Counted from the stretch's first letter, positions 9,139-18,462 are shown. The stretch: 64,000 nucleotides of DNA from Streptomyces sp. HD (GCF_028369295.1 NZ_JAQMYP010000018.1:62001-126000); one strand, 5' to 3'. Program-made: numbers and translations. The notes: a model not told the origin generated them from the sequence alone.

Positions 9139-10641
9139 GTGATCACTACGCCCGACCCACGCGACGACCGACCCCCGGCCCGAAGACTCCAGGTGGAGAC
9201 CCACGGCCTCGACGTGATCGCCGACGCCGACCGCAAAGGCACGCCCCGCACCCTGTTCTGGCCCTGGTTCGGCGCCAACGTGTCGATCCTCGGCCTGAGT
9301 TACGGCGCCTTCGCACTCGGCTTCGGGATCTCCTTCTGGCAGGCGCTGGCCGCCGGAGTCGTCGGCATCGTCTTCTCGTTCCTGCTGTGCGGATTCATCG
9401 CCGTGGCGGGCAAGCGCGGCTCCGCCCCGACGATGGTGCTCGGCCGCGCCGCCTACGGGGTGCGCGGCAACCGCCTGCCGTCGGTGATCTCCTGGATCCT
9501 CACCGTCGGCTGGGAGACGGTGCTCTGCGCCCTCGCCACCATGGCCACCGCGACGGTGTTCGACCGGCTCGGCTGGGGCGGCGGAACCGAGACCAAGGTG
9601 GTCGCACTCGTCCTGGTCGGGGCGCTGACCGTCGGCGTCGGCGTCATGGGCTTCGACCTGATCATGCGGCTGCAGACCCTGATCACCGTGGTCACGGGCG
9701 TACTCACCGTCGTCTACGTCGCCCTCGTCGCCGACCACGTCCACTGGTCCACCGTCAGCGCCGTACCGGCCGGCTCCGCCCAGGAGTTCATCGGCGCCCT
9801 CGTCTTCATGATGACCGGCTTCGGCCTCGGCTGGGTCAACGCCGCCGCCGACTACTCCCGCTATCTGCCGCGCACCGCGTCGAGCCGCGGCGTGATCGGC
9901 TGGACCGCCTTCGGCGCGTCACTGGCACCCCTGCTCCTGCTGGTCTTCGGACTCCTGCTGGCCGGCTCCTCCAGCGAGCTCAACGCCGCCGTCGCCGCCG
10001 ACCCGATCGGCGCGCTGACGACGATCCTGCCGACCTGGTTCCTGGTCCCGTTCGCCGTCGTCGCCGTCCTCGGCCTGGTCGGCGGCGCGGTCCTGGACAT
10101 CTACTCCTCCGGTCTGGCCCTGCTCTCGGCGGGCCTGCGCGTGCCGCGCTACGTGGCCGCGCTGGTCGACGGCGTCCTGATGATCGCGGGCTCGATCTAC
10201 ATCGTGTTCGTCGCCGACGACTTCCTCGGCCCGTTCATGGGCTTCCTCACCACGCTCGGCGTCCCCATCGCCGCCTGGTGCGGCATCATGCTCGCCGACC
10301 TGGCGCTGCGCCGCCGCGACTACGACGAGCCCGACCTCTACCGCCCGACCGGCCGCTACGGCGACGTACCGCTCACTCCGCTGCTCCTGACCCTCACGGC
10401 CACCGCCCTCGGCTGGGGCCTGGTCACCAACGCGACGGCGAACTGGCTGGAGTGGCAGGGCTATCTGCTCGGCCCGCTGGGCCTCGGCGGCAGGTCCGGC
10501 GACTGGGCCTACGCCAACCTCGGCGTCCTCGCGGCCCTCGCGCTCGGCTTCCTCGGCACGCTGGTGCTGCGGCGCGGACGGGTCCGGGCCCAGGAGGCAC
10601 AGGCACCGAGCCCGACGGCGGACGAAGGGGCGACGGTATGA
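9139..10641 (+). CDS. NCS1-family nucleobase (cytosine/purine) permease
   Basis: About 500 residues with some twelve hydrophobic segments; FWPWFGANVSILGLSYGAF is the typical first membrane segment of NCS1 cytosine/purine/allantoin transporters. It imports a nucleobase or related heterocycle with a cation. GTG 9139 was chosen over the upstream ATG 9064 because the earlier codons overlap the pucR end and are not protein-like; the ribosome-binding site is poor either way. The next gene begins inside its stop codon, so uptake and hydrolysis are coupled. Confidence 0.9.
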   Translation: MITTPDPRDDRPPARRLQVETHGLDVIADADRKGTPRTLFWPWFGANVSILGLSYGAFALGFGISFWQALAAGVVGIVFSFLLCGFIAVAGKRGSAPTMVLGRAAYGVRGNRLPSVISWILTVGWETVLCALATMATATVFDRLGWGGGTETKVVALVLVGALTVGVGVMGFDLIMRLQTLITVVTGVLTVVYVALVADHVHWSTVSAVPAGSAQEFIGALVFMMTGFGLGWVNAAADYSRYLPRTASSRGVIGWTAFGASLAPLLLLVFGLLLAGSSSELNAAVAADPIGALTTILPTWFLVPFAVVAVLGLVGGAVLDIYSSGLALLSAGLRVPRYVAALVDGVLMIAGSIYIVFVADDFLGPFMGFLTTLGVPIAAWCGIMLADLALRRRDYDEPDLYRPTGRYGDVPLTPLLLTLTATALGWGLVTNATANWLEWQGYLLGPLGLGGRSGDWAYANLGVLAALALGFLGTLVLRRGRVRAQEAQAPSPTADEGATV

Positions 10642-11186
10642 CCACCGGACTGCTCACCGTCATCGACATGCAGCGCGTCTTCGCCGAGCCCGACAGCCCC
10701 TGGGCCACCCCCCGGTTCGCCGATGCCGCGACGGGCGTACGCCGTCTGCTGCCGGCCTTCGGGGACCGGGTCACGTTCACCCGCTTCGTGGCACCCGCCG
10801 AACCGGACGGCGCCTGGCGGGCGTACTACGAACGCTGGCCCTTCGCCCTGCAACCCCCGCACGCCCGACTCTGGGAGCTGACGGCCGAGTTCGCCCCCCA
10901 CGCACGGCATGTGCTGGACGCCGACACGTTCAGCAAGTGGACCCCGGAGCTGGCCCACCGCGCCGCCCCGGGGGGCCGCCTGGTCCTGACCGGCGTCAGC
11001 ACCGACTGCTGCGTCCTGTCGACGGCCCTGGCAGCCGCGGACGCCGGCGTCGAGGTACGGGTCGTCGCCGACGCCTGCGCGGGTGCGGACGACGACACGC
11101 ACGCGAAGGCGTTGCAGGTGCTGGACCTGTACCGGCCGTTGATCCGGGTGACCACGGTCGCCGAGCTGCTGGCAGCGACGGCCTAG
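10638..11186 (+). CDS. Isochorismatase-family cysteine hydrolase
   Basis: 182 residues. The catalytic triad of the family is visible: Asp in VIDMQRVF, Lys in DTFSKWTP and the nucleophile Cys in VSTDCCVLSTAL. The family includes nicotinamidase, ureidoacrylate and N-carbamoyl amide hydrolases. ATGA overlap with the permease gene indicates translational coupling, so the enzyme probably deaminates or hydrolyses the imported compound or a breakdown product. Its TAG stop is part of the CTAG target of the MITE that follows. Confidence 0.88.
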   Translation: MTTGLLTVIDMQRVFAEPDSPWATPRFADAATGVRRLLPAFGDRVTFTRFVAPAEPDGAWRAYYERWPFALQPPHARLWELTAEFAPHARHVLDADTFSKWTPELAHRAAPGGRLVLTGVSTDCCVLSTALAAADAGVEVRVVADACAGADDDTHAKALQVLDLYRPLIRVTTVAELLAATA

Positions 11187-11389
11187 GGTCTGTCGTTTGG
11201 ATCAGGTCGGCTGAGAGAGACTGTGCCTTTCAGCCGAGCCGAGCGGGGTCTGGTGCGTGCAGCTGCAAGGCGGAGGAGGAGTCGACGCGGAGCGTCGGCG
11301 AGTGACGACAACGCGGCTGGGGGTCCCCCCTCTGGGGGAGCGCGTGCCAGACCCCGCGACGCCGACATGATCCAAACGACAGGCCCTAG
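11183..11389. mobile_element. MITE-like element with 29-bp terminal inverted repeats
   Basis: Arms 11183-11211 and 11361-11389 are inverted repeats with two mismatches. Both ends begin with CTAG, consistent with a 4-bp target duplication (11183-11186 and 11386-11389) of the kind made by IS5-group transposases. The core (about 11187-11385) encodes no transposase and has an internal inverted repeat around GGGGTCTGG/CCAGACCCC. I recall closely similar sequences scattered through Streptomyces genomes. It lies exactly between two convergent stop codons. Confidence 0.8.
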
Positions 11390-12307
11390 TCACGGCTCCG
11401 ACGTCTCGGACTCCAGCGAGGCTCGGGTCGCCGTGCCGTAGACGCCGGACTCGTCGGCGAGAACGACGCGGGTGAGCTGGTAGCTGCGGACCGCGCTCTC
11501 GACCGTGCGGTCGTAGTCGCCGTCGTCGTCACCGCCGTAGAAGCCGATCTGGCGCAGGCGGAGCTGTAGTTCGACCACCTCCGGTCCCCGGTCGCCGTGG
11601 CGCAGGACCGGGGGCCGGCCTGCCGTGCCGCTCGGTTCCGGGGCGGTGGCGGTCGGGGTGGGACCCGCGTAGGAGGGGGCCGGGGTGGGGGTGGCGGAGG
11701 CGTCGGACGGTGTGGGGGAGCCGTCGGCCGGGGTCGTGCTCGGCGACGGCGTCGAGCTGCTGGACGGCGACGCGGTCGACGTTCCGGAGGGCCGGACCTC
11801 GCCGGACAGGCCTGCCTCGGCCGAGCCGTCCGGGACGGGCGCCCGGATGTCGTCGGGCACGGACCCGTCCCGTGACGGGCTGTCATAGGTGAACAGCCCG
11901 CCCAGGAACGCGCCGGTCAGCAGTACGGCCAGGGTGGCACCCGCTCCGGTGACCAGCAGCGTGCGACGCCTGCGCCGAGGACCTGGCCGAACATCCACGT
12001 CGAGGAGGGGGGCCTGACCGGCGGGTGCCTCCGCGGTGTCCGCGGACGTGTGTACGGCGCCGTCGTCCGGGGCCGCCGGCTCACTTGGTTCTTGCGGGAC
12101 TTCGTCCGCGTCCGGGTCGGCGTGGTCGCCGAGTTCCACGAACGGCCGTATCCGCACCGGGTCGAAGTCCTCCGCGGCCGCCGCCTCCGCCGAGCGCGTC
12201 TCGCGGCGGGCGTCGGAGGCGAGTCGGCCGCAGGAGCAGGCCGGTGTGCCGTCCGAGGCCCGGGGCGTGCCGCACTCGGGGCAGACAGGGCCGTTCGGCT
12301 CGCGCAC
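11390..12307 (-). CDS. Membrane-anchored peptidoglycan-binding protein with zinc ribbon
   Basis: 305 residues. The N-terminus has two Cys pairs (CPECG and CSCG) forming a short zinc ribbon. An acidic cytoplasmic stretch, an RRRRR stop-transfer and one membrane helix (about residues 115-140) follow. After that come a Ser/Thr/Pro-rich wall-spanning linker and a C-terminal PG_binding_1 domain (HGDRGPEVVELQLRLRQIGF). It probably links a cytoplasmic surface to the cell wall; the function is unknown. GTG 12307 is preceded by GGAGAAGGGA. Its stop codon abuts the MITE end. Confidence 0.85.
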   Translation of the reverse strand: MREPNGPVCPECGTPRASDGTPACSCGRLASDARRETRSAEAAAAEDFDPVRIRPFVELGDHADPDADEVPQEPSEPAAPDDGAVHTSADTAEAPAGQAPLLDVDVRPGPRRRRRTLLVTGAGATLAVLLTGAFLGGLFTYDSPSRDGSVPDDIRAPVPDGSAEAGLSGEVRPSGTSTASPSSSSTPSPSTTPADGSPTPSDASATPTPAPSYAGPTPTATAPEPSGTAGRPPVLRHGDRGPEVVELQLRLRQIGFYGGDDDGDYDRTVESAVRSYQLTRVVLADESGVYGTATRASLESETSEP

Positions 12308-12428
12308 ATGGGGTCCCTTCTCCGTGCGGATGTTCAGAATTCAAACAGATCCTCTGCATGCAATCTCCATGAGCTCCCCGGAATGACCGGACCAGGGCTG
12401 CCGGGCAGTCGAGAACCAGCCGCCGGAC

Positions 12429-13793
12429 CTACGCGGAACGGCGCGGCGCCCCCGTGGTGGGCCGGCCCAGGTGGGCGGTGAACCAGTCGCGGGCCAGTTC
12501 GGCGACGGTCGTGAGGGTTCCGGGTTCCTCGAACAGGTGGGTGGCGCCGGGGACGACGGCCATCCGGTGCTCACAGTGCATCCGGTCGGCGGCGAGGCGG
12601 TTGAGGCTGAGCACCTGGGTGTCCCGGCTGCCGACGATCAGCAGTGTCGGCGCCCGCAGACGGGTCAGCGCAGCCGGAGTGGCGAGGTCCGGGCGGCCGC
12701 CCCGGGAGACGACCGAGCGGACGTCGGACCCGGACAGCGCGGCCGCCTCCAGCGCGGCGGCGGCTCCGGTACTGGCCCCGAAGTAGGCGACGGGCAGACC
12801 GGTCTCACCGCGCAGCCACACGGACGCGGCGTGCAGGCGCCGGGCCAGCAGCAGGATGTCGAAGACGTTGTGCCGGTCGTGCGCCTCGTCGTCGGTGAGG
12901 AGATCCAGCAGCAGGGTGGCCAGGCCCGCGCGGTTGAGGGCGGTGGCGACATAGCGGTTGCGCGGGCTGTGCCGACTGCTCCCGCTGCCGTGCGCGAACG
13001 CCACGGCCGCCGCCGCCCCGTCCGGCACGACCAGCCGGGCGCCGACCCGCGCGCCCGCGGCCGGGATCCGCACCTCGCGGTCCGACGGCGAGGCGTGCCC
13101 GGCCCGCTCCGGCGGAGCCGGGACCCCGGGGGACGGCGCGGCGGGGGAGCGGGGCGTGGCGCGGGCGGCCTCCGCGAGCAGGGACGTGACCTCGGCGTCC
13201 GAGACCTGGGCGAAGTCCCGGTACCAGGCGCCCACCGAGCCGAGGATCTGATGCGTGTGCGGGCAGACCACGTCGTCGGCCACCCGCCGCAGCCGGGCCA
13301 CGCTGTGGCCGGCCCCGACCGGTACGGCCAGCACGATCCGTGCCGCGCCCTGATCCCGTACGACGCGACAGGCGGCCTCGGCCGTGGCGCCGGTGGCGAG
13401 CCCGTCGTCCACGACGACCGCAGTGCGCCCGGTGAGCTGCAGTGCCGCCCGCTCCTGCCGGTAGCTCCGCACCCGCCGCTCCAGCTCGTCCCGCTCGGCC
13501 TCCTCCACGGCCTCCCGCTCGCCGGCGTTCAGCCCGGCCGCGTCGATCACATCCCGGTTCAGGACCCGGACCCCGTGCTCGCCGATCGCCCCGAAGCCCC
13601 ACTCCGGCTGCCCGGGCACCCCCAGCTTGCGCACCACCAGCACATCCAGCGGGGCGCCGAGACGCCGGGCCACCTCGGCCGCCACGGGTACGCCGCCCCG
13701 CGGCAGCCCCAGCACCACCACATCCCGACCGCGCAGCTCCTCCAGCCGCCCGGCCAGCAGCCGCCCGGCCGTCCTGCGGTCGTCGTAACGCAT
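12429..13793 (-). CDS. Phosphoribosyltransferase fused to alpha/beta hydrolase
   Basis: 454 residues in two domains. Residues about 1-215 are a type I phosphoribosyltransferase with PRPP loop VVVDDGLATGAT. A proline-rich linker (about 216-240) leads to a dienelactone-hydrolase-like domain with nucleophile elbow FGASTGAA and C-terminal His in GATHLFEE. Proteins of this architecture are annotated in actinobacteria but I know of no proven activity. The fusion implies the two activities work on one compound, or that the hydrolase modifies a phosphoribosylated product. Confidence 0.85.
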   Translation of the reverse strand: MRYDDRRTAGRLLAGRLEELRGRDVVVLGLPRGGVPVAAEVARRLGAPLDVLVVRKLGVPGQPEWGFGAIGEHGVRVLNRDVIDAAGLNAGEREAVEEAERDELERRVRSYRQERAALQLTGRTAVVVDDGLATGATAEAACRVVRDQGAARIVLAVPVGAGHSVARLRRVADDVVCPHTHQILGSVGAWYRDFAQVSDAEVTSLLAEAARATPRSPAAPSPGVPAPPERAGHASPSDREVRIPAAGARVGARLVVPDGAAAAVAFAHGSGSSRHSPRNRYVATALNRAGLATLLLDLLTDDEAHDRHNVFDILLLARRLHAASVWLRGETGLPVAYFGASTGAAAALEAAALSGSDVRSVVSRGGRPDLATPAALTRLRAPTLLIVGSRDTQVLSLNRLAADRMHCEHRMAVVPGATHLFEEPGTLTTVAELARDWFTAHLGRPTTGAPRRSA

Positions 13794-14076
13794 ACACCGC
13801 CTCCCGCGCCCACCAGGGCGGGAGCCTGTCCCGTCCTTCTCAGGCTACGACTGTTCGCCCGCGACCGAAGCGGGCCGGACGGGCTGGACCTGCTGCCGGG
13901 CTCGGTCTGCCCGGACCCTGAGGCACGCCGCTGATCCGGGGACCGCGCGCCCCGTCCCGCCGCCTCGGCACTTGGCGATTTCGCGTCGGTACCCCGCGGC
14001 AGTTGCCGTGTTCAATCACCTGTATCGCGTCACGCATCACGGCACGAACGGACGGCCCCACACGTCAGGAGGCATC

Positions 14077-15318
14077 GTGATCGCCGCTCCCGAGCCCGGA
14101 CTGACCGAACGCGACATCGTCGATCGCGCCGCGAACCTGCGGCCCGTGCTGCTCGAACGTCAGCCGGAGACCGAACGGCTGACCCACTACCCGAAGGACA
14201 CCCACGACGACTTCCTGCGGGCCGGCTTCTACCGGATCCTCCAGCCGCGCCGGTACGGCGGCTACGAGTTCGGCCTGCCCACCTTCTACCGCGTGGTCAC
14301 CGAGATCGCCCGCGGCTGCCCCTCCACCGGCTGGGCCCTGTCGCTCACCGCCGCCCACGTCCTCCAGGTCGCCGCGCTCTTCGAGGAGAAGGCGCAGGAC
14401 GAGATCTTCGGCACCGACGGCGACTTCCGGGCGGCGTCCACCGTGGCGCCCATCGGCATCGCACAGCCCGACGGCGACGGGCACGTCATGCTCGACGGCA
14501 CCTGGCCGTACTCCTCCGGCTCCCCGTACTCCACCCACTACGTCGGCCAGACCCTGCGCGCCCCCGACCGGCCCGGCGCCCCGCCCGGACCGCCGGTGCT
14601 GTTCGTCGCCCCGCGCTCGGTGTGGACGGTCCTCGACGACTGGCACGGCGTCCTCGGCCTGCGCGGCAGCGGTTCCAACAGCGTGCACATGGAAAAGGCC
14701 CGCATCCCCGAGTACCTCACCTGCGAGGCGAGCCTGCTCGACCTGCCCGTCGAGGGCGGCAGCGTCGGCTACGAACTGCACGGCAACCCCATGTACGCCG
14801 GCCGGGCGCCGAGCTTCTTCCACGGCGAACTGGCCGCCATCATGATCGGCACCGCCCACGCCGCCGCCGACGAGTACGCCCGCGCCGTCACCGACCGCCC
14901 CCTCCTCCTCGAACCCCACCGCACCCGCGCCGAACTCCACGACTACCAGCGACACCTCGGCGAGGCCCTCGGCGTGATCCACACGGCCGAGGCGGCACTG
15001 CGGCACACGGCCGAGGAATGGATGGAGACCTGCCGGCGCAACGTCACCGGAGACGCCCCCTTCACCGTCGTCGAGGACAACCGCCTCGCGCTCATGTTCC
15101 TGAACGCGGGCCGGATGGCCTGGGACATCCTCCAGGGCACCCTCTTCCGCACGGCCGGATCCCGGCACGCGCGCGACGGCGAGCGGATGCAGCGCTACTT
15201 CCGGGACGCGGCCACGTACTGGACCCATGTGGGCCCCAGCATGGCCGAGCCCCTCGCCCGCCGGGTCGGCTGCGACCGCCTGGGGCTCCCGTCCGGCGAC
15301 ATCCCGCTGATCCCGTGA
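14077..15318 (+). CDS. Acyl-CoA dehydrogenase-fold flavin-dependent hydroxylase-like protein
   Basis: 413 residues of acyl-CoA dehydrogenase fold. The sequence (FLRAGFYRILQPRRYGG, RGCPSTGWALSLTAAHV) is closest in style to the oxygenase component of two-component flavin monooxygenases such as HsaA and 4-hydroxyphenylacetate hydroxylases, not to true acyl-CoA dehydrogenases. These use reduced flavin supplied by a separate reductase to hydroxylate aromatic compounds. No reductase is adjacent. GTG 14077 follows a perfect AGGAGG; the upstream in-frame ATG 13972 lacks one. Confidence 0.85.
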   Translation: MIAAPEPGLTERDIVDRAANLRPVLLERQPETERLTHYPKDTHDDFLRAGFYRILQPRRYGGYEFGLPTFYRVVTEIARGCPSTGWALSLTAAHVLQVAALFEEKAQDEIFGTDGDFRAASTVAPIGIAQPDGDGHVMLDGTWPYSSGSPYSTHYVGQTLRAPDRPGAPPGPPVLFVAPRSVWTVLDDWHGVLGLRGSGSNSVHMEKARIPEYLTCEASLLDLPVEGGSVGYELHGNPMYAGRAPSFFHGELAAIMIGTAHAAADEYARAVTDRPLLLEPHRTRAELHDYQRHLGEALGVIHTAEAALRHTAEEWMETCRRNVTGDAPFTVVEDNRLALMFLNAGRMAWDILQGTLFRTAGSRHARDGERMQRYFRDAATYWTHVGPSMAEPLARRVGCDRLGLPSGDIPLIP

Positions 15319-15489
15319 CCTGCGGATGCTCCCGCGACCTGTGCACAACGGCCGCCCCGACCTGTGGTCGGTCGTAGGAATGCTCCAGTCCGGATCGGGT
15401 ACGTGAGCAGGGCCGCGCCGGGGCCGGGCACCGCTCCCGCGATCATGCCCCGGCCGGACCGCACTACCGCCGCTGACAGGGGATCTGCC

Positions 15490-15891
15490 ATGGACACACC
15501 CGCGAACGACTACACCGCCACTCCGGCCCGCCGGGCGCTGGACGTACTGGCCGGGAACAGCGAGGACAGGACAGCGATGGACACGCTCGCCGGCAGCGAG
15601 GTCCTCGTCCCCGTGCCCGACGACGCCAGTGAGGCGGACGCCACCGACCCCGGCGCCGTGGCGCTGCCGGTCATAGAGCGGGCGGGCGGCGAGCCGGTCG
15701 TCCCCGTCTTCACCTCCGAGCCCGCCATGGCGGAGCTGCTGCCGTTCGTCTCCCGCTACCGCCTGGTACCGCTCGGCGCCCTCGCCTCGCAGTGGCCGGC
15801 CGACGAACTGGCCCTGACCATCGACGCCGGCTCGCCCCACCCCCTCACCCTGACCTCGGAGGGCGTGCGGACCCTGCTCGCCCGCCCGTGA
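15490..15891 (+). CDS. SseB-family protein
   Basis: 133 residues. LAGSEVLVPVPDD, a central PVFTSEPAMAEL and the Leu/Pro-rich end match the SseB N-terminal domain, an actinobacterial family of unknown biochemical role. ATG 15490 has CAGGGG upstream; the earlier in-frame start at 15364 is not supported. It stands alone. Confidence 0.82.
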   Translation: MDTPANDYTATPARRALDVLAGNSEDRTAMDTLAGSEVLVPVPDDASEADATDPGAVALPVIERAGGEPVVPVFTSEPAMAELLPFVSRYRLVPLGALASQWPADELALTIDAGSPHPLTLTSEGVRTLLARP

Positions 15892-16100
15892 TCACACCGA
15901 GGGCGGGCGACGGCCCCGGGGGCACCGGCACCATCGGTATCCCCTGCCGTCGATGAACGCCCCCTGAACGTCACTGAACGTCCCCCGTCCCGGCCGGCCC
16001 GTGAAGGTCGGCCGGAACTGCTCCCTGTCGCGGGGTGGTCCGGCCGTATGGAGAGGGAAGATCCCACCGGGAGGGCCGACGCGAAGGGATGGGGGTCGTC

Positions 16101-16952
16101 GTGAGGGTCGTCCTGCTAGGCACCGCCGCAGGTGGGGGTTTCCCGCGGTGGAACTGCGGCTGCGCGCGGTGTGCCGCCGCCCGTGACGGCAAGCTGCCCA
16201 CCCGCACCCCGGAGTGCGCGGCCGTCACCGGCAACTCCAGGGACTGGTGGCTGCTGAACACCTCGCCCGACATCCGCGGCCAGCTCACCGCCGCGTCCGC
16301 CCTCTGGCCGGGCCCGCAGGTCACGCCGGTGCGGGGAGTCCTGCTGACCGACGCCGAGCCCGACCATGTGGCGGGCCTGGCCGTGCTGCGGGCGGCCGCC
16401 GGGCTCAAGACCTACGCCGCCCCGCCGGTGCTCGCCGCCCTGGCCCCGGCGCGGGCGGCCCTCGACCGGCACACCCCGTGGGAGTGGGCGGACAGCCTGA
16501 CCGAGGGCGGCTTCGTGCTGGCCGGCGGCCTGGTCGTCACGGCGCACCCCGTCGCCGGTGCGGCGCCGGCGTATGTGCCGGGCCGGGCGAAGGACCGCCG
16601 TTGGGTGACGGCGTACCGGGTCGAGGACCTGGCCACCGGAGGGGTCCTCGTGTACGCGCCCCGCGTGAGCACCTGGACCCCGACGCTGGACGACCTCGTC
16701 GCTTCCGCGGACTGTGCCGTCCTTGACGGCACGCACTTCACGACGGACGAGGCGGGGCAGCCCGGGCGCCATCTGCCCGTCTCGGGACCGGGCGGCAGCC
16801 TCACCGCCCTGGCCCGCCATCCACAGGCCCGCCGGATCTACACCCACCTCGCCGACACGAACCCCCTGCTGGACCCCGGCTCGCCGGCCCGCTCAGAGGT
16901 GTCCGGGACAGGTGTCGAAATCCTGCCGGACGGGACCGAGTTCGTGCTCTAG
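16101..16952 (+). CDS. pqqB: Coenzyme PQQ biosynthesis protein B
   Basis: 283 residues of metallo-beta-lactamase fold. The start, VVLLGTAAGGGFPRWNCGC, is the PqqB signature with its conserved Cys pair; LTDAEPDHVAGL replaces the metal-binding HxHxDH of active lactamases, as usual in PqqB. PqqB is thought to hydroxylate a tyrosine-derived precursor of pyrroloquinoline quinone. GTG 16101 has GGGGG upstream and matches the family N-terminus; ATG 16089 is an alternative. No pqqA, C, D or E is in the window, so it is an orphan here. Confidence 0.85.
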   Translation: MRVVLLGTAAGGGFPRWNCGCARCAAARDGKLPTRTPECAAVTGNSRDWWLLNTSPDIRGQLTAASALWPGPQVTPVRGVLLTDAEPDHVAGLAVLRAAAGLKTYAAPPVLAALAPARAALDRHTPWEWADSLTEGGFVLAGGLVVTAHPVAGAAPAYVPGRAKDRRWVTAYRVEDLATGGVLVYAPRVSTWTPTLDDLVASADCAVLDGTHFTTDEAGQPGRHLPVSGPGGSLTALARHPQARRIYTHLADTNPLLDPGSPARSEVSGTGVEILPDGTEFVL

Positions 16953-16984
16953 CCGCCCGCGCCTTCGTTCTGCGACCTACGACG

Positions 16985-17374
16985 TCAGCCGCTCAGCATC
17001 CGGGCGAGCACGCCGCGCTGCAGGGGCAGCACCTCGCTGTGCAGATCGCGGCCCTTGCGGGTCAGGGTGACGAACACGCCACGCCGGTCCTCCACACAGA
17101 CGGAACGCTCCACCAGGCCGTCCTTCTCCAGCCGGCCGATCAGCCGGGACAGCGCGCTCTGGCTGAGATGGACCCGTCCGACCAGGTTCTGCACCCGGCA
17201 CTGGTCGCCCTCCTCGGGCGAGGCGGCCGCCAGGATGTCCAGCACCTCGAAGTCGCTCGCGCCCAGCCCGTGCGGGTGCAGCACGCGGTCGATCTCGCAC
17301 ATGGTGCGGGCGTGCACCGACAGGATGTCCCGCCACCGGTCTTCGAGCCCTGCGTCGGCCGTCTTCGCTGCCAT
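16985..17374 (-). CDS. MarR-family transcriptional regulator
   Basis: 129 residues with the MarR winged helix (LSQSALSRLIGRLEKDGLVER, wing at EDRRGVFVTLT). MarR dimers typically repress their own gene and a nearby catabolic or stress gene until a phenolic or other ligand binds. A near-palindrome lies 39-51 bp upstream of the ATG; an exact version occurs in the promoter of the reductase gene at 63013, making that gene a plausible target. Confidence 0.92.
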   Translation of the reverse strand: MAAKTADAGLEDRWRDILSVHARTMCEIDRVLHPHGLGASDFEVLDILAAASPEEGDQCRVQNLVGRVHLSQSALSRLIGRLEKDGLVERSVCVEDRRGVFVTLTRKGRDLHSEVLPLQRGVLARMLSG

Positions 17375-17412
17375 ACCGGCACGGTAGCACCAATTCGGCC
17401 ATTTATTGACTG

Positions 17413-17425
17413 TGCAACTAGTGCA
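17413..17425. promoter_or_regulatory. Candidate MarR operator
   Basis: TGCAACTAGTGCA lies upstream of the MarR gene; it is one base short of the perfect palindrome TGCAACTAGTTGCA found at 62940-62953. A further TGCA half-site (about 17427-17430) follows. Likely autoregulatory. Confidence 0.55.
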
Positions 17426-17460
17426 TGTGCAATCGCCCTGGGCCGCCGCCGGGCACGAGC

Positions 17461-17811
17461 TCAGGCGGCCGGATCCTGGAGGATCCCGACGAGATTGCCG
17501 TCGGCGTCCTTCACGGAGGCGATCAGCCTGCCGCCGCCGACGTCCTTCACGTCCTGCAGCGTCTCGGCTCCTGCCGCCAGCAGGGCCGCGAGGGTCGCCC
17601 TGATGTCCGTCACGTGCCAGTAGGGGACCGGGCCGGTCATGCCCTTCGCGTGCCCGCTGGGGTCCAGGCCGACGTCCTGTCCGGCGTCCTTGAAGCCGAC
17701 GTAGTACGGCTCGTCCGCATACGGTTCCGTGCCCAGCAGGGCGCTGAACAGGGCCTTCGCCCGGTCGAGGTCCTTGACGGGGTAGATGATCGTGTTGACT
17801 CCGGCGGTCAT
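17461..17811 (-). CDS. VOC-family (glyoxalase/bleomycin-resistance fold) protein
   Basis: 116 residues. One VOC domain with the repeated beta-alpha-beta-beta-beta pattern (NTIIYPVKDLDRAKALFSAL; ending DADGNLVGILQDP). Such proteins are metal-dependent lyases, isomerases or dioxygenases, or drug-binding proteins. ATG 17811 has GAGGAG 8 nt upstream; the longer frame upstream is not coding-like. It lies 86 bp upstream of the MarR gene on the same strand but the operator sits between them. Confidence 0.88.
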   Translation of the reverse strand: MTAGVNTIIYPVKDLDRAKALFSALLGTEPYADEPYYVGFKDAGQDVGLDPSGHAKGMTGPVPYWHVTDIRATLAALLAAGAETLQDVKDVGGGRLIASVKDADGNLVGILQDPAA

Positions 17812-17985
17812 GGCGTACTCCTCGGTGAAGCGTGGTCCGACGTGTTCCGTCGGTGCTTTCACGCTAGGACGGGGGAGCGGGCCCGGACTTCTCGATTCCT
17901 GACCGATCGACACGCCGATCGCACGCCGAGGGCGCGCCGACGGCTCGATCACCGCGCGACGCGCCCTCGTGCCCGGCTCACACCG

Positions 17986-18462
17986 TCATGCCGACTCCCG
18001 CTTCACCAGCTCTGTCGGCAGGATCACCGCCGCCGGATCCTCACCGCCGATCTGTGCGAGCAGCACCCGCACCATCTCCGCGCTGATCCGGTCCCAGGGC
18101 TGCCGGATCGTGGTGAGCTCGGGGCGGGCGGGCAGCGCGGCGGGCGAGTCGTCGAATCCGCCGACCGCGACGTCCTGCGGCACCCGGCGCCCGGCCCGCT
18201 CCAGAGCCGTCAGCACACCCTGCGCCATCAGGTCGGACGCGACGAAGACGGCGTCCATGTCCGGCGCCTGCCCGAGCAGCCGCTCGGCGCCCGCCTCACC
18301 GCTGGCCCGGCTGCAGTCGCCGGACACGACGAGCCGGTCGTCGAGCTCGATGCCCGCCTCGGTGCGCTGGAGGCGCCAGGCACCGAGCTGCTGACCGGTG
18401 AACGTGCCGCGGGCCGCCTTGAGGTGCCCGCGGGAGCCGTCCGGGTCGTACAACTCGACGGC
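17986..18462 (-). pseudogene. LacI-family regulator, C-terminal remnant
   Basis: About 155 codons of the effector-binding domain survive (ASGEAGAERLLGQAPDMDAVF, VAVGGFDDSPAALPARPEL, ending LVKRESA). The DNA-binding helix-turn-helix and first half of the sensor (about 185 residues) are missing, and no start is found. The break lies about 100 bp from the galactanase gene. LacI regulators commonly control galactan-use genes in Streptomyces, so a deletion probably removed the regulator's front and any sugar ABC-transporter genes between. The product cannot bind DNA. Confidence 0.75.

Noticed and set aside
14077..15318. Ordinary acyl-CoA dehydrogenase of fatty-acid oxidation
   Set aside because: The sequence style follows flavin-dependent hydroxylases and no beta-oxidation genes are nearby.
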